Assembly: GCA_030783905.1 (NCBI GenBank) | Contig: JAQAHH010000009.1 | Location: forward strand, 124,001-188,000 | Origin: Bisgaard Taxon 45 | GTDB lineage: Bacteria > Pseudomonadota > Gammaproteobacteria > Enterobacterales > Pasteurellaceae | DNA: 64,000 bases | Reading direction: 5' to 3' | Made by a program: the position numbers and the translations under genes | The notes under the pieces: generated by a model | Databases searched by the model: none | The model's input: the letters and a program-made list of their open reading frames with translations, nothing else | What the model was told of the DNA's origin: nothing | In this document: piece by piece, positions 43,664-53,742 of the stretch | Numbering within the stretch: position 1 is the first letter of the stretch | Layout of the letters: each line of letters begins with the position of its first letter

Positions 43664-46600
43664 TGAAAAAGAGCATTAAAAATACCATATTTAATACTTT
43701 GCAACAGACGCTTTTCACACAATTAAAAGACGTGATGAATGTGGATTATCGTCAGTTGCGAGCACGGATTAAAGGCTTATCTGGGATTAAAAATCCTGAC
43801 ACACAACACACCGTTGCCAATGAGATTGCAACACAGATCCAACTCGCACAAGTTCGTTTAACACAACGCAAAAGTGCGGTGAAAAATATTGAATTTCCAG
43901 AAAATTTACCCGTGAGCCAACGCAAAGCGGAAATTCAAAAATTGATTTCACAGCATCAAGTGGTGGTGATTGCAGGGGAAACAGGTTCAGGCAAAACCAC
44001 CCAATTGCCCAAAATGTGCTTGGAATTAGGGCTAGGCACAAAAGGTCTCATTGGTCATACCCAACCTCGCCGTATTGCCGCACGCTCCGTTGCTACACGA
44101 ATTGCCGAAGAGTTAAAAACAGAGTTGGGCGATTTGGTGGGCTACAAAGTTCGTTTTAATGATCAAATCAGTGAAAATACCCTCGTTAAATTAATGACCG
44201 ACGGTATTTTATTAGCTGAAATTCAAAATGATCGCTTTTTAAATCAATATGATACCTTAATTATTGATGAAGCCCACGAACGCAGTTTAAATAATGATTT
44301 TATTCTCGGTTATCTCAAGCAGTTGTTGCCAAAACGCCCTGACTTAAAGGTGATCATTACCTCAGCCACCATTGATGTGGAACGTTTTTCCAAGCATTTT
44401 AACCATGCGCCGATTATTGAAGTGTCAGGCAGAACCTATCCTGTTGAAGTGCGTTATCGCCCGATTATCGAAGAAGAAGATCAAGATCAGCTACAAGGTA
44501 TTTTGAATGCAGTGGATGAATTGCAAGCGGAAGGGCGTGGCGATATTTTGATCTTTCTGAATGGTGAGCGGGAAATTCGTGATACCGCCGAGGCATTACA
44601 AAAACAAGATTTAAAACACACCGAAATTTTACCGCTCTTTGCCCGTTTGTCCGCACAAGAACAAAATAAAATTTTTCATCCATCGGGATTAAATCGTATT
44701 GTACTCGCCACCAACGTGGCAGAAACCTCTTTAACCGTACCGGGGATCAAATATGTGATTGATCCGGGTACAGCCAGAATTTCTCGTTATAGTTATCGCA
44801 CAAAAGTACAACGTTTGCCCATTGAACCTATTTCACAAGCCTCAGCTAATCAGCGGAAAGGGCGTTGTGGTCGGGTGAGCGAAGGGATTTGTATTCGCTT
44901 GTATTCAGAAGAGGATTTCAATAACCGCCCTGAATTTACCGATCCTGAAATTTTGCGAACCAATCTTGCCTCCGTTATTTTACAGATGACCGCACTGGGC
45001 TTAGATGACATTGATGCGTTCCCCTTTGTGGATGCACCCGATAAACGCAACATTCAAGACGGTATCAAACTGTTAGAAGAATTAGAAGCGTTCCAGTTTG
45101 TTAAAACCAAATTCGGTGAAAAACGGCAATTAACCCAAGCGGGCAGACAATTGGCACAATTACCAGTGGATCCTCGTTTAGCCAAAATGTTGCTGACCGC
45201 CGTGAAATATAATTGCTTGCACGAAGTGATGATTATTGTGTCGGCGTTATCCATTCAAGATCCTCGTGAACGACCGCAAGAAAAACAGCAATCCGCCGAT
45301 GATAAACATCGCCGTTTTGCTGATAAAAAATCCGATTTTTTAGCCTTTTTAAATTTATGGCAATTTATCCAAACGCAACAAAAAGACTTATCGAAAAACC
45401 AATTTCGCCGTTTATGCCAAAAGGATTATCTGAATTATTTACGCATTCGTGAATGGCAAGATATTTATCATCAAATTCGTTTAACCGTGCGAGAAATGGG
45501 CTTGCCGATTAATTCACAACCTGCGGAATATGCACAAATTCATACCGCACTTTTAAGCGGTTTGCTGTCTCACATTGGGATGAAAGAAGCTGAAAAGAGC
45601 CAATATTTAGGGGCACGCAATGCCCATTTTGCCATTTTCCCAAATTCCGTTTTGTTTAAAAAGCAACCGAAATGGGTAATGGCGGCAGAACTGGTGGAAA
45701 CCTCCAAGCTTTGGGGGCGAATGGTGGCAGATATTGAGGCAGAATGGATTGAGCCACTGGCAACTCATTTAGTCAAAAAATCTTATGCGGAACCTCGTTG
45801 GTCAAAATCCAAAGGGGCGGTGCTAGCGGATGAAAAAGTGAGCCTTTATGGTGTGCCTATTGTGGCAAATCGCCCCGTGAATTATGGCGCTATCGATCCG
45901 CAAATTAGCCGTGAAATTTTTATTCAATCGGCGTTAGTGGGAGGGGATTGGTTCACTAAGCATCCGTTTTTTCACCAAAATCGCAAGTTAATCAAAGAGA
46001 TCGAAGATTTAGAACATAAAAGCCGCCGTCGTGATATTTTGGTGGATGAACGCACCTTATTTGATTTTTACGATCAGCGAATTGGCACCGAAGTGGTGTC
46101 GCAACGCCATTTTGATAGCTGGTGGAAAAAAGCCAGTCAACAAGATCCTGAATTGCTCAATTTTGAAAAAGCCTTTTTAACCAAAGACAATGCAGAGCAA
46201 GTCAGCGAACTGGATTTTCCGAATTTCTGGCATCAGGGCAATTTAAAATTCAAACTCACCTATCAGTTTGAACCCGGTACTGATGCCGATGGCGTCACCG
46301 TGCATATTCCCTTGCCGTTATTAAATCAAGTGGAGATGGCAGGCTTTGATTGGCAAATTCCAGGTTTACGCAAAGAATTAATTATTGCTTTAATTAAATC
46401 CTTACCCAAATCGTTACGCCGAAATTTTGTGCCAGCACCCAATTATGCCGAGGCGTTTTTAGGACGAGCAAAACCCTTTGAAAAACCGCTGTTAGAAAGC
46501 CTGATTTATGAACTTCGCCGTATGACAGGCGTCAGCGTTGAGCCTGAAAGTTGGCAATTGGATCAGCTACCCAGCCATTTAAAAATGACTTTCCGAGTGG

Positions 46601-47574
46601 TTGATGATAAAGGCAAAAAAATAGCGGAATCGATGGATTTAGACAGCCTGAAATTCCAACTTAAAGATCAGGTGCAAGAAAGTATTGCGGCGGTGGCAGA
46701 CGACGGCATAGAACAAAGTGGCATTCACCTTTGGAATTTTGACCAGTTGCCACAATGTTATGAACAGAAAAAACGAGGATTCACGGTCAAAGCCTTTCCA
46801 GCCATTGTGGACGAAAAAGATGCCGTTGGTATTAAGCTGTTTGAAACGGAATTTGAGCAACAAGTGGCAATGCAACAAGGTTTACGCCGTTTATTGTTAC
46901 TGAATGTGCCTTCACCCATTAAATATCTGCACGAAAAATTACCGAATAAATCAAAACTCGGTTTGTATTTCACGCCATTTGGGCGAGTATTGGATTTGAT
47001 TGACGATTGTATCGCCTGTGCGGTGGATAAATTGATTACCGATTTTGGTGGATTGGTTTGGAACGAAGCGGATTTCGATAAATTGCGTGATTTTATTCGT
47101 GAAAACCTTAATGAAACCACGGTGGACATTGCCAAACAAGTGGAACAAATCCTTACGCTTACTTATGAGCTAAACAAACGCTTAAAAGGCAAAATGGATT
47201 TCACCATGGCATTTGCCCTGTCTGATATTAAAGTGCAACTGAGTGGCTTGATTTATCCAGGGTTTGTACAAAAAACAGGTTATGCTCGCTTGAATGATGT
47301 GCAACGTTATCTCACCGCCATTGATAAACGTCTTGATAAATTGTTACAAGATGTCAATCGTGATCGGGCTGCGATGCTGCGGGTGGAGCAAGTGAGCCAA
47401 GCCTATCAACAGCTACTGGCAAAACTGCCAAAATCCAAACCGCACTCGGAAGAGGTGAAAGAAATTCCCTATATGATCGAGGAACTACGAGTGAGTTTAT
47501 TCGCCCAACAACTTGGCACAAAATACCCCATTTCCGACAAACGGATTTTGAATGTGATTGCCGCGATCAATTAG
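43660..47574 (+). CDS. hrpA: ATP-dependent RNA helicase HrpA
   Basis: 1304-residue DEAH-box helicase. Walker A GETGSGKT is at 106-113, DEAH at 203-206, SAT near 230 and the QRKGRCGRVSEG motif VI near 400. The helicase-associated and OB-type domains follow, and then the long HrpA C-terminal domain (LNIQ-type region to the end). In E. coli HrpA acts on mRNA processing and rescues stalled or collided ribosomes. It lies directly upstream of tmRNA, itself a ribosome-rescue gene, which may be chance. Two USS lie within it. Confidence 0.96.
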   Translation: MMKKSIKNTIFNTLQQTLFTQLKDVMNVDYRQLRARIKGLSGIKNPDTQHTVANEIATQIQLAQVRLTQRKSAVKNIEFPENLPVSQRKAEIQKLISQHQVVVIAGETGSGKTTQLPKMCLELGLGTKGLIGHTQPRRIAARSVATRIAEELKTELGDLVGYKVRFNDQISENTLVKLMTDGILLAEIQNDRFLNQYDTLIIDEAHERSLNNDFILGYLKQLLPKRPDLKVIITSATIDVERFSKHFNHAPIIEVSGRTYPVEVRYRPIIEEEDQDQLQGILNAVDELQAEGRGDILIFLNGEREIRDTAEALQKQDLKHTEILPLFARLSAQEQNKIFHPSGLNRIVLATNVAETSLTVPGIKYVIDPGTARISRYSYRTKVQRLPIEPISQASANQRKGRCGRVSEGICIRLYSEEDFNNRPEFTDPEILRTNLASVILQMTALGLDDIDAFPFVDAPDKRNIQDGIKLLEELEAFQFVKTKFGEKRQLTQAGRQLAQLPVDPRLAKMLLTAVKYNCLHEVMIIVSALSIQDPRERPQEKQQSADDKHRRFADKKSDFLAFLNLWQFIQTQQKDLSKNQFRRLCQKDYLNYLRIREWQDIYHQIRLTVREMGLPINSQPAEYAQIHTALLSGLLSHIGMKEAEKSQYLGARNAHFAIFPNSVLFKKQPKWVMAAELVETSKLWGRMVADIEAEWIEPLATHLVKKSYAEPRWSKSKGAVLADEKVSLYGVPIVANRPVNYGAIDPQISREIFIQSALVGGDWFTKHPFFHQNRKLIKEIEDLEHKSRRRDILVDERTLFDFYDQRIGTEVVSQRHFDSWWKKASQQDPELLNFEKAFLTKDNAEQVSELDFPNFWHQGNLKFKLTYQFEPGTDADGVTVHIPLPLLNQVEMAGFDWQIPGLRKELIIALIKSLPKSLRRNFVPAPNYAEAFLGRAKPFEKPLLESLIYELRRMTGVSVEPESWQLDQLPSHLKMTFRVVDDKGKKIAESMDLDSLKFQLKDQVQESIAAVADDGIEQSGIHLWNFDQLPQCYEQKKRGFTVKAFPAIVDEKDAVGIKLFETEFEQQVAMQQGLRRLLLLNVPSPIKYLHEKLPNKSKLGLYFTPFGRVLDLIDDCIACAVDKLITDFGGLVWNEADFDKLRDFIRENLNETTVDIAKQVEQILTLTYELNKRLKGKMDFTMAFALSDIKVQLSGLIYPGFVQKTGYARLNDVQRYLTAIDKRLDKLLQDVNRDRAAMLRVEQVSQAYQQLLAKLPKSKPHSEEVKEIPYMIEELRVSLFAQQLGTKYPISDKRILNVIAAIN
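43872..43880 (+). repeat. USS inside hrpA (5' part)
   Basis: Exact signal; the first copy after the 16.8-kb gap that spans the capsule locus. Confidence 0.9.
45544..45552 (-). repeat. USS inside hrpA (middle)
   Basis: Exact signal on the minus strand. Confidence 0.9.
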
Positions 47575-47709
47575 TTGCTAATTTGAGTAAAAAGTAGAAA
47601 TAAAAATGGTATGTGAGGAACCATACTTGAAAAATCGGGTCCTAGATTTTGAATACAGGGAAAACGCTTTTATTTATAAGGAATTTTTGTTAGACTAGCA
47701 TGACTTTTT

Positions 47710-48076
47710 GGGGCTGATTCTGGATTCGACGGGATTAGCGAAGCCCAAGGTGCACGTCGAGGTGCGGTAGGCCTCGTAAACAAACCGCAAAAAAATAGTC
47801 GCAAACGACGAACAATACGCTTTAGCAGCTTAATAACCTGCTCATAGCCTTCTCTCCCTAGCTTCCGCTCGTAAGACGGGGATCAAGAGGAGTCAAATTC
47901 AAACGAGATCGCGTGGACGCCTCCGCTTGCGGATCGAAGCGTTAAATTGAATCAAGCTAGTTTATCTATCGCGTGTCTGTCCGCAGTGGGTAAATGAAAT
48001 TAAAGACGAGACTAAACGTGTAGTGCTGAAGGTAGAGTAATTTCGGACGCGGGTTCAACTCCCGCCAGCTCCACCA
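47710..48076 (+). ncRNA. ssrA: Transfer-messenger RNA (tmRNA)
   Basis: Starts GGGGCTGATTCTGGATTCGA and ends with GGTTCAACTCCCGCCAGCTC plus an encoded CCA, which together form the tRNA-Ala-like half. It is 367 bases long. The tag frame at 47801-47830 reads ANDEQYALAA followed by two TAA codons, the Haemophilus/Pasteurella variant of the degradation tag (E. coli has ANDENYALAA). It rescues stalled ribosomes with SmpB, which is not in this window. Its 3' end is a frequent integration site; integrase fragments lie downstream. Confidence 0.98.
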
Positions 48077-48107
48077 ATCAATAATGTTAAAAAGTATAAT
48101 AATAGGT

Positions 48108-48142
48108 CAAAATCCTTGATTTAATAGGGTTTTGGCTTTTTT
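48108..48142 (+). terminator. Terminator after ssrA
   Basis: 8-bp stem with one G-U pair (48108-48115, 48127-48134), followed within two bases by six T. Confidence 0.75.
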
Positions 48143-48274
48143 ATTGTATCTAATAAGATCAGATAGGATTATAGAAATTAAGTATTGAAGTGGGTTTTTT
48201 GGTGGGGGGTAAAATATAAGTCGAATTACACCCCACCATAAATGAATTATATATTTACTTCTATTGGTGAAAAA

Positions 48275-48520
48275 ATGGCGAAGATAATCAAACCTCTCAC
48301 AGTCATGCGGATTAATAATGCAAAGCCGAAAGCAACTAAATCTTATCTATCTGATGAAAAAGGCATAAGACCTGTTATCTAGCCTAATCATGCTAAAACT
48401 TGGCGTTTTAACGATTTGAAACCTTATTTCAAAACTAGAATAGAAAGTGTGCAGAAGAGCTATGACAAAATGCACACGTTAAAGCTACCTAATATAGAAA
48501 ATATTTACATAGAATATTGA
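48275..48520 (+). pseudogene. Integrase N-terminal fragment (P4-type tyrosine recombinase)
   Basis: The frame reads MAKIIKPLTV, then INNAKPKATKSYLSDEKG, typical of the N-terminal arm-binding domain of P4-family integrases. It meets TAG at 48380 and continues in the same frame as PNHAKTWRFNDLKPYFKTR, still integrase-like, to a TGA at 48518. So the start of an integrase gene is preserved with a nonsense mutation and loss of the catalytic domain. Confidence 0.7.
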
Positions 48521-48602
48521 GCCATAGCAGTATAAATAAACAAATTTATGGCTGAAAAACACGCAAAATTAAATACATTTGCACGGGTGCATTGTTTGGT
48601 AA

Positions 48603-48779
48603 TTATCTCTGACAAGACTTAATATATTCATCTAAGTCACTTTCAGCTATCTTACGAGAGCGACCGATTTTAAGAGACTTGATTTTGCCACTGGCAACAA
48701 GTCTTTTTATTTTTGATTCTGACCCGAGCCCTCGTCGAGCTAATTCTTAAATTGAAAAATATTTCATATCTATACTCAT
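48603..48779 (-). pseudogene. Excisionase/AlpA-like helix-turn-helix gene with an in-frame stop
   Basis: 58 codons: MSIDMKYFSI, a TAA, then ELARRGLGSESKIKRLVASG, GKIKSLKIGRSRKIAES and DLDEYIKSCQR. This is the winged-helix fold of phage excisionases and AlpA regulators. The single stop sits where relatives usually have a Lys or Gln codon, so one base change would restore the gene. It faces opposite to the integrase fragments. Confidence 0.7.
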
Positions 48780-48813
48780 GTGTACCTCTCTTAAAATAAA
48801 AAACTGCACGATA

Positions 48814-48822
48814 AAGTGCGGT
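48814..48822 (+). repeat. USS in the decayed element
   Basis: Exact AAGTGCGGT followed by CGGTTTTC. Confidence 0.9.
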
Positions 48823-48910
48823 CGGTTTTCAAAAAATCTTAGATAACAATGTTACGTTTAGTTTGTAGCATTGGCGTATCAGAAGGAGTATGACAGCATT
48901 CTCCCATTAG

Positions 48911-49129
48911 CTACTCGAATTCTATGAGCTAGTTTTAGGAGTAAATCTGTCTTATGTCCATCTGTTAGTAACAATACTACTGAAGTTGTTAATCTTGGAA
49001 GTAATGGGGCATTCAAAAGTTAAAACAAGTCTAAGATTATTCAATCACTTTTCTTGTCCCAGAAGCATAGCCGTTTTTGATGTGGAAAATTTGTGTTCTT
49101 TTTCTTTTAAGAATGTTAATTACGCATAG
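48911..49129 (+). pseudogene. Integrase C-terminal fragment
   Basis: The frame contains LEVMGHSKVKTSLRLFNHF (48995-49051), which fits the last conserved box of tyrosine recombinases (L-x-x-x-MGHS-x-x-KT-x-x-x-Y). The catalytic Tyr region is altered (LF in place of the usual Y). Upstream text is degenerate and out of register. It has no start codon context. Confidence 0.5.
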
Positions 49130-49219
49130 CCCTATACCAATGTATAGGACTAAACGTGTTACTATATATTTTTGAACTGCTTGGGAATAGGTTACGTTCA
49201 AGATTGAACGAAGAAAAAG

Positions 49220-49897
49220 CTAAGCCCAGTATTTGGCAATTTCGCGATGAATCGCTTTAGCTGTGGTGCTCCCGTTTTCTCCTATTAACGCGCGACCAGC
49301 AATAAATGCTTTGGTTTGGCGAATATCTTTAAATAAATGGATATCTTCTGGAATGATCCCACCTGTAATAGAAAGCGTTAAACCGAGTTGTTCTAATCGC
49401 TTCATGTTTTCGATATCCTCTTTTGTCCAACTTTTCCCTGACAATTCAGCATCACGGGAGCGGTGATAAATTGCTTGTGTAATACCAAGTTTTACCCATT
49501 CCTGCGCATCTTCAAATGTCCAATTTCCATAGATTTCAATTTGAATTTCTTTTTTCACTTTTAAGTTCGGATGAGATTGATTGAACTCATCAGCGATTTT
49601 TTTACATGCTGCTTTGGTTGCAGGATGTGCCGCGGCAGACACCGTTAGCCAGTCAGCCCCCGCTTCAAAAGCCATTTTTGCTAAAATCGCACCACCATCT
49701 GTTGTTTTAAGATCGCACACTAAAATGTGGTGTGGATGTAATGCACGTAAGGTACTCACTGCCTTCATGCCTTCTGCAAAGCTAAGAATTGTACCAACTT
49801 CAATAATATCAACCATTGATTCAGCCTGTTTAGCATCAGAAAGTGCTTTTTCAAGATTGAGAGAGTCAAGTGCGATTTGGAGTAATGGTTTTGACAT
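49220..49897 (-). CDS. ulaD: 3-keto-L-gulonate-6-phosphate decarboxylase
   Basis: Decarboxylates 3-keto-L-gulonate 6-phosphate to L-xylulose 5-phosphate in ascorbate breakdown. The 225-residue TIM barrel of the OMPDC superfamily shows LQIALDSL at the start, the Mg2+ site CDLKTTDGG near 61-69, HRSRDAELSG and the phosphate-binding SITGGI and IAGRALIG. It is the last gene of the minus-strand ula operon. In E. coli ulaE and ulaF would follow, but here the decayed mobile element begins after its stop. Confidence 0.95.
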   Translation of the reverse strand: MSKPLLQIALDSLNLEKALSDAKQAESMVDIIEVGTILSFAEGMKAVSTLRALHPHHILVCDLKTTDGGAILAKMAFEAGADWLTVSAAAHPATKAACKKIADEFNQSHPNLKVKKEIQIEIYGNWTFEDAQEWVKLGITQAIYHRSRDAELSGKSWTKEDIENMKRLEQLGLTLSITGGIIPEDIHLFKDIRQTKAFIAGRALIGENGSTTAKAIHREIAKYWA

Positions 49898-49914
49898 AAT
49901 TATTCCTTTTTTAT

Positions 49915-50382
49915 TTAATTTAATACAGCATCAATAACCGCATAGACATCTTCAGCGGTTTGACAACGACGAATTTTATCTAAGTTAATGCCCGTATCAC
50001 TGTCCGGATCATCGAGTACTTGGGTGATTTCCATGAGTCCTTGCATATGTTGATTTGCATCACTGCCAGCAAGAGTGAGAAGCACATCAACAGGCTCGTC
50101 TTCACCATCAAAATAAATGGGGGTATCTAGTGTGACTAAGGCAAAAGCCGTTCGATTGACACCATCCTCAGGCCGGGCATGTGGCATTGCTAAGTGCGGG
50201 GCAATAATAATATATGGGCCTAGCTCTTTAATACATTTGATAATAGAGGTGTGATAGCGTGGTTCGACCGCTCCTGAAGCGATTAACATATCGGTTCCCA
50301 GTTTAATTGCTTCCTCCCAATTTTTGGCAGTTTGATGAAGTTTGATCGAATTATTTTCTATGAGTGACTGTTTTAAATGCAT
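49915..50382 (-). CDS. ulaC: Ascorbate PTS EIIA component
   Basis: 155-residue PTS EIIA of the mannitol/fructose type. It takes phosphate from HPr on His68 (APHLAMPHARPEDG, the same position as in E. coli UlaC) and passes it to the EIIB domain. It lies between the EIIC-EIIB fusion and ulaD with gaps of 44 and 17 bases, in one operon. Confidence 0.95.
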   Translation of the reverse strand: MHLKQSLIENNSIKLHQTAKNWEEAIKLGTDMLIASGAVEPRYHTSIIKCIKELGPYIIIAPHLAMPHARPEDGVNRTAFALVTLDTPIYFDGEDEPVDVLLTLAGSDANQHMQGLMEITQVLDDPDSDTGINLDKIRRCQTAEDVYAVIDAVLN

Positions 50383-50426
50383 AGTATGTCCTATTGAATA
50401 AGTGATTGAGTCAGGATTGATTTCTG

Positions 50427-52217
50427 TTAAGTGGCTTGCTGATATTTTTTGATTAGGGCAATTAATTCTGGACCAAAAGAATTTGGATTTAGCATATTTT
50501 GTACTCCTAAGACAAATTTATCCGCACCAACTTCAATTTCATCAGCGAGATGGCGAGAAGAAACAATAATATCGATTTCATTTAATTTACCTTTGTAATC
50601 AGTTACAGCACAGGAGTCTAATGTATTCGGTATATTATGTTTGTCTAGATAGCTTTTAATCTTCATTTTCATCATCATAGATGAACCTTGTCCACTACCA
50701 CAAACTGCGAGGATTCGGATTGGTTTAATCACTGTTTTAAGCACATCATGTTGGACGCAGTCATTCTGTGTGCGTTCTGTATTTTCTGTCGTATCGTAAC
50801 CATCCATTTGCTCTAGTGTTTTACCTAGTACGGCCGCTGCGGCTTCTTCATCGCGTAATTTCTTTGATGCAAATACCATATAGATAATGGCTAGTGTTAG
50901 TAAAACAAAAAAGAAACCTGGTATGTTAACAATACCTTGTAATATAGGAGGGAAAAATAGTGCCCAATCCGCCATTCCCATCCAACCATTAAAGGTTGTA
51001 CCTTGTGAAGCAAGTAAGTGAATAACCCAGGCTGAACCGAGTACTTCTATGATTCCCATCATAAAACAAATTTTTATGACAGATTTCCAACCACCAAATT
51101 GATTGGCAAAGACACCGATCGTTGCGTTTGAGAAAAACATTGGAATGAAGCCTGGAATAATCAGAATAGGCGAACTAAAAGCAAGTAAGAGTGCAACTGC
51201 TACAAATTGTCCGATTGCTCCCCACATAAAACCAAATACCATCGCATTTGGCGAAAAAGCATAAATTGCTGCACAGTCAATAGCAAGTACCGAGTTTGGA
51301 ATAACGCGTTCAGATATACCTTTAAAAGCTTCTGAAAGCTCAGCGACGAACATTCGCACACCAGTTACAATGATTTGGATAGCGACAGCAAATTTTAAGC
51401 CCATTTCAAAAATATATATAAACCAATGAGTTTTCCCTGCCATTTGTTGCAAGTTATCTAAGCCAAAGGAGAGTAAGATAATGCCGAAAAAGACGGTCAT
51501 GACAAGTGCCGTTGCGGAAATACTGTCATGAAAAATATGTAGCCATTTCGGTAATTTCATATTATCTACAGAATCATTTTTGTCACCAAGTTTAGGCGCG
51601 AGCTTGACAGCAATCCAAGAAGCGATTTGTTGTTGGTGCCCAATAGAGAAACCTGCGCCACCAGTAACTGCTTGAGTTGGTTTATACATGATATTTGATG
51701 AAATACCCCAATATAGCGCCATTAATACCGCAGTATAAATGACCGTTTCCCACATTGAGGCACCAATAATCATATAGAATACAGCGACTAAACCTGCTTG
51801 TTGGAACATAATATGCCCCGTTAGCATAATAGTACGAATTCCTGTAATTCTACGGCATACGACCAATATGATATTTAAAAATAATGCAAGAATAACTGCG
51901 TAGCCAACCCACGCATAGTTATCCGCCATCGTTTGGATGGTAGCTTGCATACTAGTGTAAGGGTCAATCACTGCCCCTGTTAAATGATGATATTTTGATA
52001 ATCCCTCAATTATTGGCTTGAAGTTTGTGACAAGAAAGCTAGCCCCTGCCTGTACAATCATAAAACCAACAATTGTTTTTATTGTTCCCTTGATGATTGT
52101 TGTTGTGTCTTTCTTCAATAGGATGTAGCCAATACAAGCAACAATACCAAGTAGGAAGGGGGCTTTAGAAAGGACCTGATTATTAAAACTTAGGAATAAG
52201 TTATAGAGTGTTTCCAT
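50427..52217 (-). CDS. ulaA: Ascorbate PTS EIIC-EIIB fusion
   Basis: 596 residues. The first 460 or so form the UlaA ascorbate permease (about 11 helices, [36 protein letters not shown]). After a linker rich in Glu and Asp, the last 100 form a UlaB-type EIIB with the phosphorylatable cysteine in [15 protein letters not shown]. In E. coli these are two genes. It imports L-ascorbate as L-ascorbate 6-phosphate. The open frame runs to 52304, but the ATG at 52217 has a GAGG ribosome site and the typical start METLYNLF. Confidence 0.95.
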   Translation of the reverse strand: METLYNLFLSFNNQVLSKAPFLLGIVACIGYILLKKDTTTIIKGTIKTIVGFMIVQAGASFLVTNFKPIIEGLSKYHHLTGAVIDPYTSMQATIQTMADNYAWVGYAVILALFLNIILVVCRRITGIRTIMLTGHIMFQQAGLVAVFYMIIGASMWETVIYTAVLMALYWGISSNIMYKPTQAVTGGAGFSIGHQQQIASWIAVKLAPKLGDKNDSVDNMKLPKWLHIFHDSISATALVMTVFFGIILLSFGLDNLQQMAGKTHWFIYIFEMGLKFAVAIQIIVTGVRMFVAELSEAFKGISERVIPNSVLAIDCAAIYAFSPNAMVFGFMWGAIGQFVAVALLLAFSSPILIIPGFIPMFFSNATIGVFANQFGGWKSVIKICFMMGIIEVLGSAWVIHLLASQGTTFNGWMGMADWALFFPPILQGIVNIPGFFFVLLTLAIIYMVFASKKLRDEEAAAAVLGKTLEQMDGYDTTENTERTQNDCVQHDVLKTVIKPIRILAVCGSGQGSSMMMKMKIKSYLDKHNIPNTLDSCAVTDYKGKLNEIDIIVSSRHLADEIEVGADKFVLGVQNMLNPNSFGPELIALIKKYQQAT

Positions 52218-52555
52218 CGTGACACCTCTGAATTTTTTCATTGTGTATATTGGTATGAAAGATCGCTGGATAAGACTTTCTCCACGAAATCTGGGGATAA
52301 GCATAGCAGTAAAAAAAGATTATAAAAGATTATATTTGATAATTTGTGAGCAATTTCACATTTTATATAAAGTCTGTAAATATTTAAATTAATTAAATTA
52401 TTTTTTTATAACTTTATGAAAAAATAATTAATTTTTATATAATTAGATAATTGTAAGATCTAGGTCACAAATTTTAATTACGCTTATTGTGTTTTTGTTT
52501 TTGATTTTATATGATTATTTATGATTTGTTTTGCGTTGTTTTATAGGAGAATACA
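52218..52555. promoter_or_regulatory. Divergent ula promoter region
   Basis: 338 AT-rich bases between ulaA and ulaG. A perfect CRP site TGTGA-GCAATT-TCACA lies at 52345-52360, and a possible half-site GTCACA near 52464. UlaR operators are expected here, but I do not recognise a specific one. Confidence 0.7.
52345..52360. promoter_or_regulatory. CRP site in the ula region
   Basis: Both half-sites TGTGA and TCACA are exact with 6-base spacing. Confidence 0.8.
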
Positions 52556-53647
52556 ATGAGTAAAATTAATGAAATCACACGTGAAAGTTGGATCCTTTCT
52601 ACTTTTCCTGAATGGGGAACATGGTTAAATGAAGAAATTGAAAATGAAGTTGTGCCAGAAGGGAACGTTGCTATGTGGTGGTTAGGTTGTGTCGGCGTAT
52701 GGATAAAGACGCCTGGTGGCGCTAACATTTGTATGGATTTATGGTGTGGGAGAGGTAAATCAACTAAAAAAGTAAAAGATATGGTTCGTGGACACCAAAT
52801 GGCAAATATGGCTGGTGTACGTAAATTACAGCCAAACTTACGTGCTCAACCTATGGTATTAGACCCTTTCTCAATTAATGAAGTGGATTTTATTCTTGCC
52901 TCACATTATCACAGCGATCATATTGATGTGAATGTTGCGGCTGCTATTGTCAATAATCCAGCATTAGAGCATGTGAAATTTGTGGGTCCATGGCACTGTG
53001 CGGAATTGTGGAAACAATGGGGGGTTCCAGAGGACCGAATTATTATTGTTAAACCTGGTGATGTTGTAAAATTAAAAGATGTGGAGATTCACGCATTAGA
53101 CTCGTTTGATCGGACTTGTTTAGTGACATTACCCGTCGAAGGGGCAGAGAAACAAGGCGGGGAGTTACTAGGATTATGCCCCTCCGATGAAGAAATGGGA
53201 CGTAAAACGGTCAATTATGTTTTTAAAACCCCAGGTGGGAATATTTATCATGGTGCTGATTCTCACTATTCTATTCAATTTGCTAAGCATGGAAAAGAAT
53301 TTGATATTGATGTGGCATTAAATAATTATGGGGAAAACCCAGTCGGTATTGCGGATAAAATGACATCAGTCGATTTGTTACGTATGGCAGAATGCTTACG
53401 CTGTAAAGTGATTATTCCTGTTCATTACGACATTTGGACAAATTTCATGGCAAGTACCGATGAAATTTTACATCTTTGGCGTTTACGTAAGGATCGTTTG
53501 CAATATCAATTCCATCCTTTTATTTGGGAAGTGGGGGGGAAATACGTTTATCCACAAGATAAAGACTTGCTTGAATATCATCACCCTCGTGGGTTTGACG
53601 ATTGTTTTGAACATGAGCCCAATATTCAGTTTAAGTCAATGCTTTAA
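52556..53647 (+). CDS. ulaG: L-ascorbate-6-phosphate lactonase
   Basis: Metallo-beta-lactamase-fold hydrolase that opens the lactone of ascorbate 6-phosphate, the first intracellular step of ascorbate use. The 363 residues carry the metal motif HYHSDHID near 118-125, with later His residues in [10 protein letters not shown] and PVHYDIW. An AGGAG ribosome site precedes the ATG. It is divergent from the transport genes, as in E. coli, and followed by the regulator. Confidence 0.96.
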   Translation: MSKINEITRESWILSTFPEWGTWLNEEIENEVVPEGNVAMWWLGCVGVWIKTPGGANICMDLWCGRGKSTKKVKDMVRGHQMANMAGVRKLQPNLRAQPMVLDPFSINEVDFILASHYHSDHIDVNVAAAIVNNPALEHVKFVGPWHCAELWKQWGVPEDRIIIVKPGDVVKLKDVEIHALDSFDRTCLVTLPVEGAEKQGGELLGLCPSDEEMGRKTVNYVFKTPGGNIYHGADSHYSIQFAKHGKEFDIDVALNNYGENPVGIADKMTSVDLLRMAECLRCKVIIPVHYDIWTNFMASTDEILHLWRLRKDRLQYQFHPFIWEVGGKYVYPQDKDLLEYHHPRGFDDCFEHEPNIQFKSML

Positions 53648-53664
53648 GTGGTATTCTAGCCATG

Positions 53665-53695
53665 TAAGCCACGTAATTTTACGTGGCTTATTTGT
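53665..53695 (+). terminator. Hairpin between ulaG and ulaR
   Basis: Perfect 11-bp stem TAAGCCACGTA/TACGTGGCTTA with a 4-base loop and a short T-run (TTTGTT). It probably terminates ulaG partially. Confidence 0.75.
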
Positions 53696-53742
53696 TCATT
53701 ATTGATAGAATAGTTTCTAAGCAACTTAAGGATATAAAAATA

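Larger units (their letters stand above)
48143..49219. mobile_element. Decayed integrative element next to ssrA
   Basis: About 1.1 kb without an intact gene. In order it holds a 7-bp inverted repeat GGTGGGG/CCCCACC (48201-48207, 48231-48237), an integrase N-terminal fragment (plus), an excisionase gene with one nonsense codon (minus), a USS, an integrase C-terminal fragment (plus), and a 7-bp hairpin CCTATAC/GTATAGG (49131-49148). The position at the 3' end of tmRNA is a classical attachment site. I could not find a second copy of the tmRNA 3' end in the window. Confidence 0.7.

Noticed and set aside
48077-49219. Intact prophage or genomic island at ssrA
   Set aside because: Only 1.1 kb separates ssrA from ulaD, and all mobile genes are fragments or carry stops.
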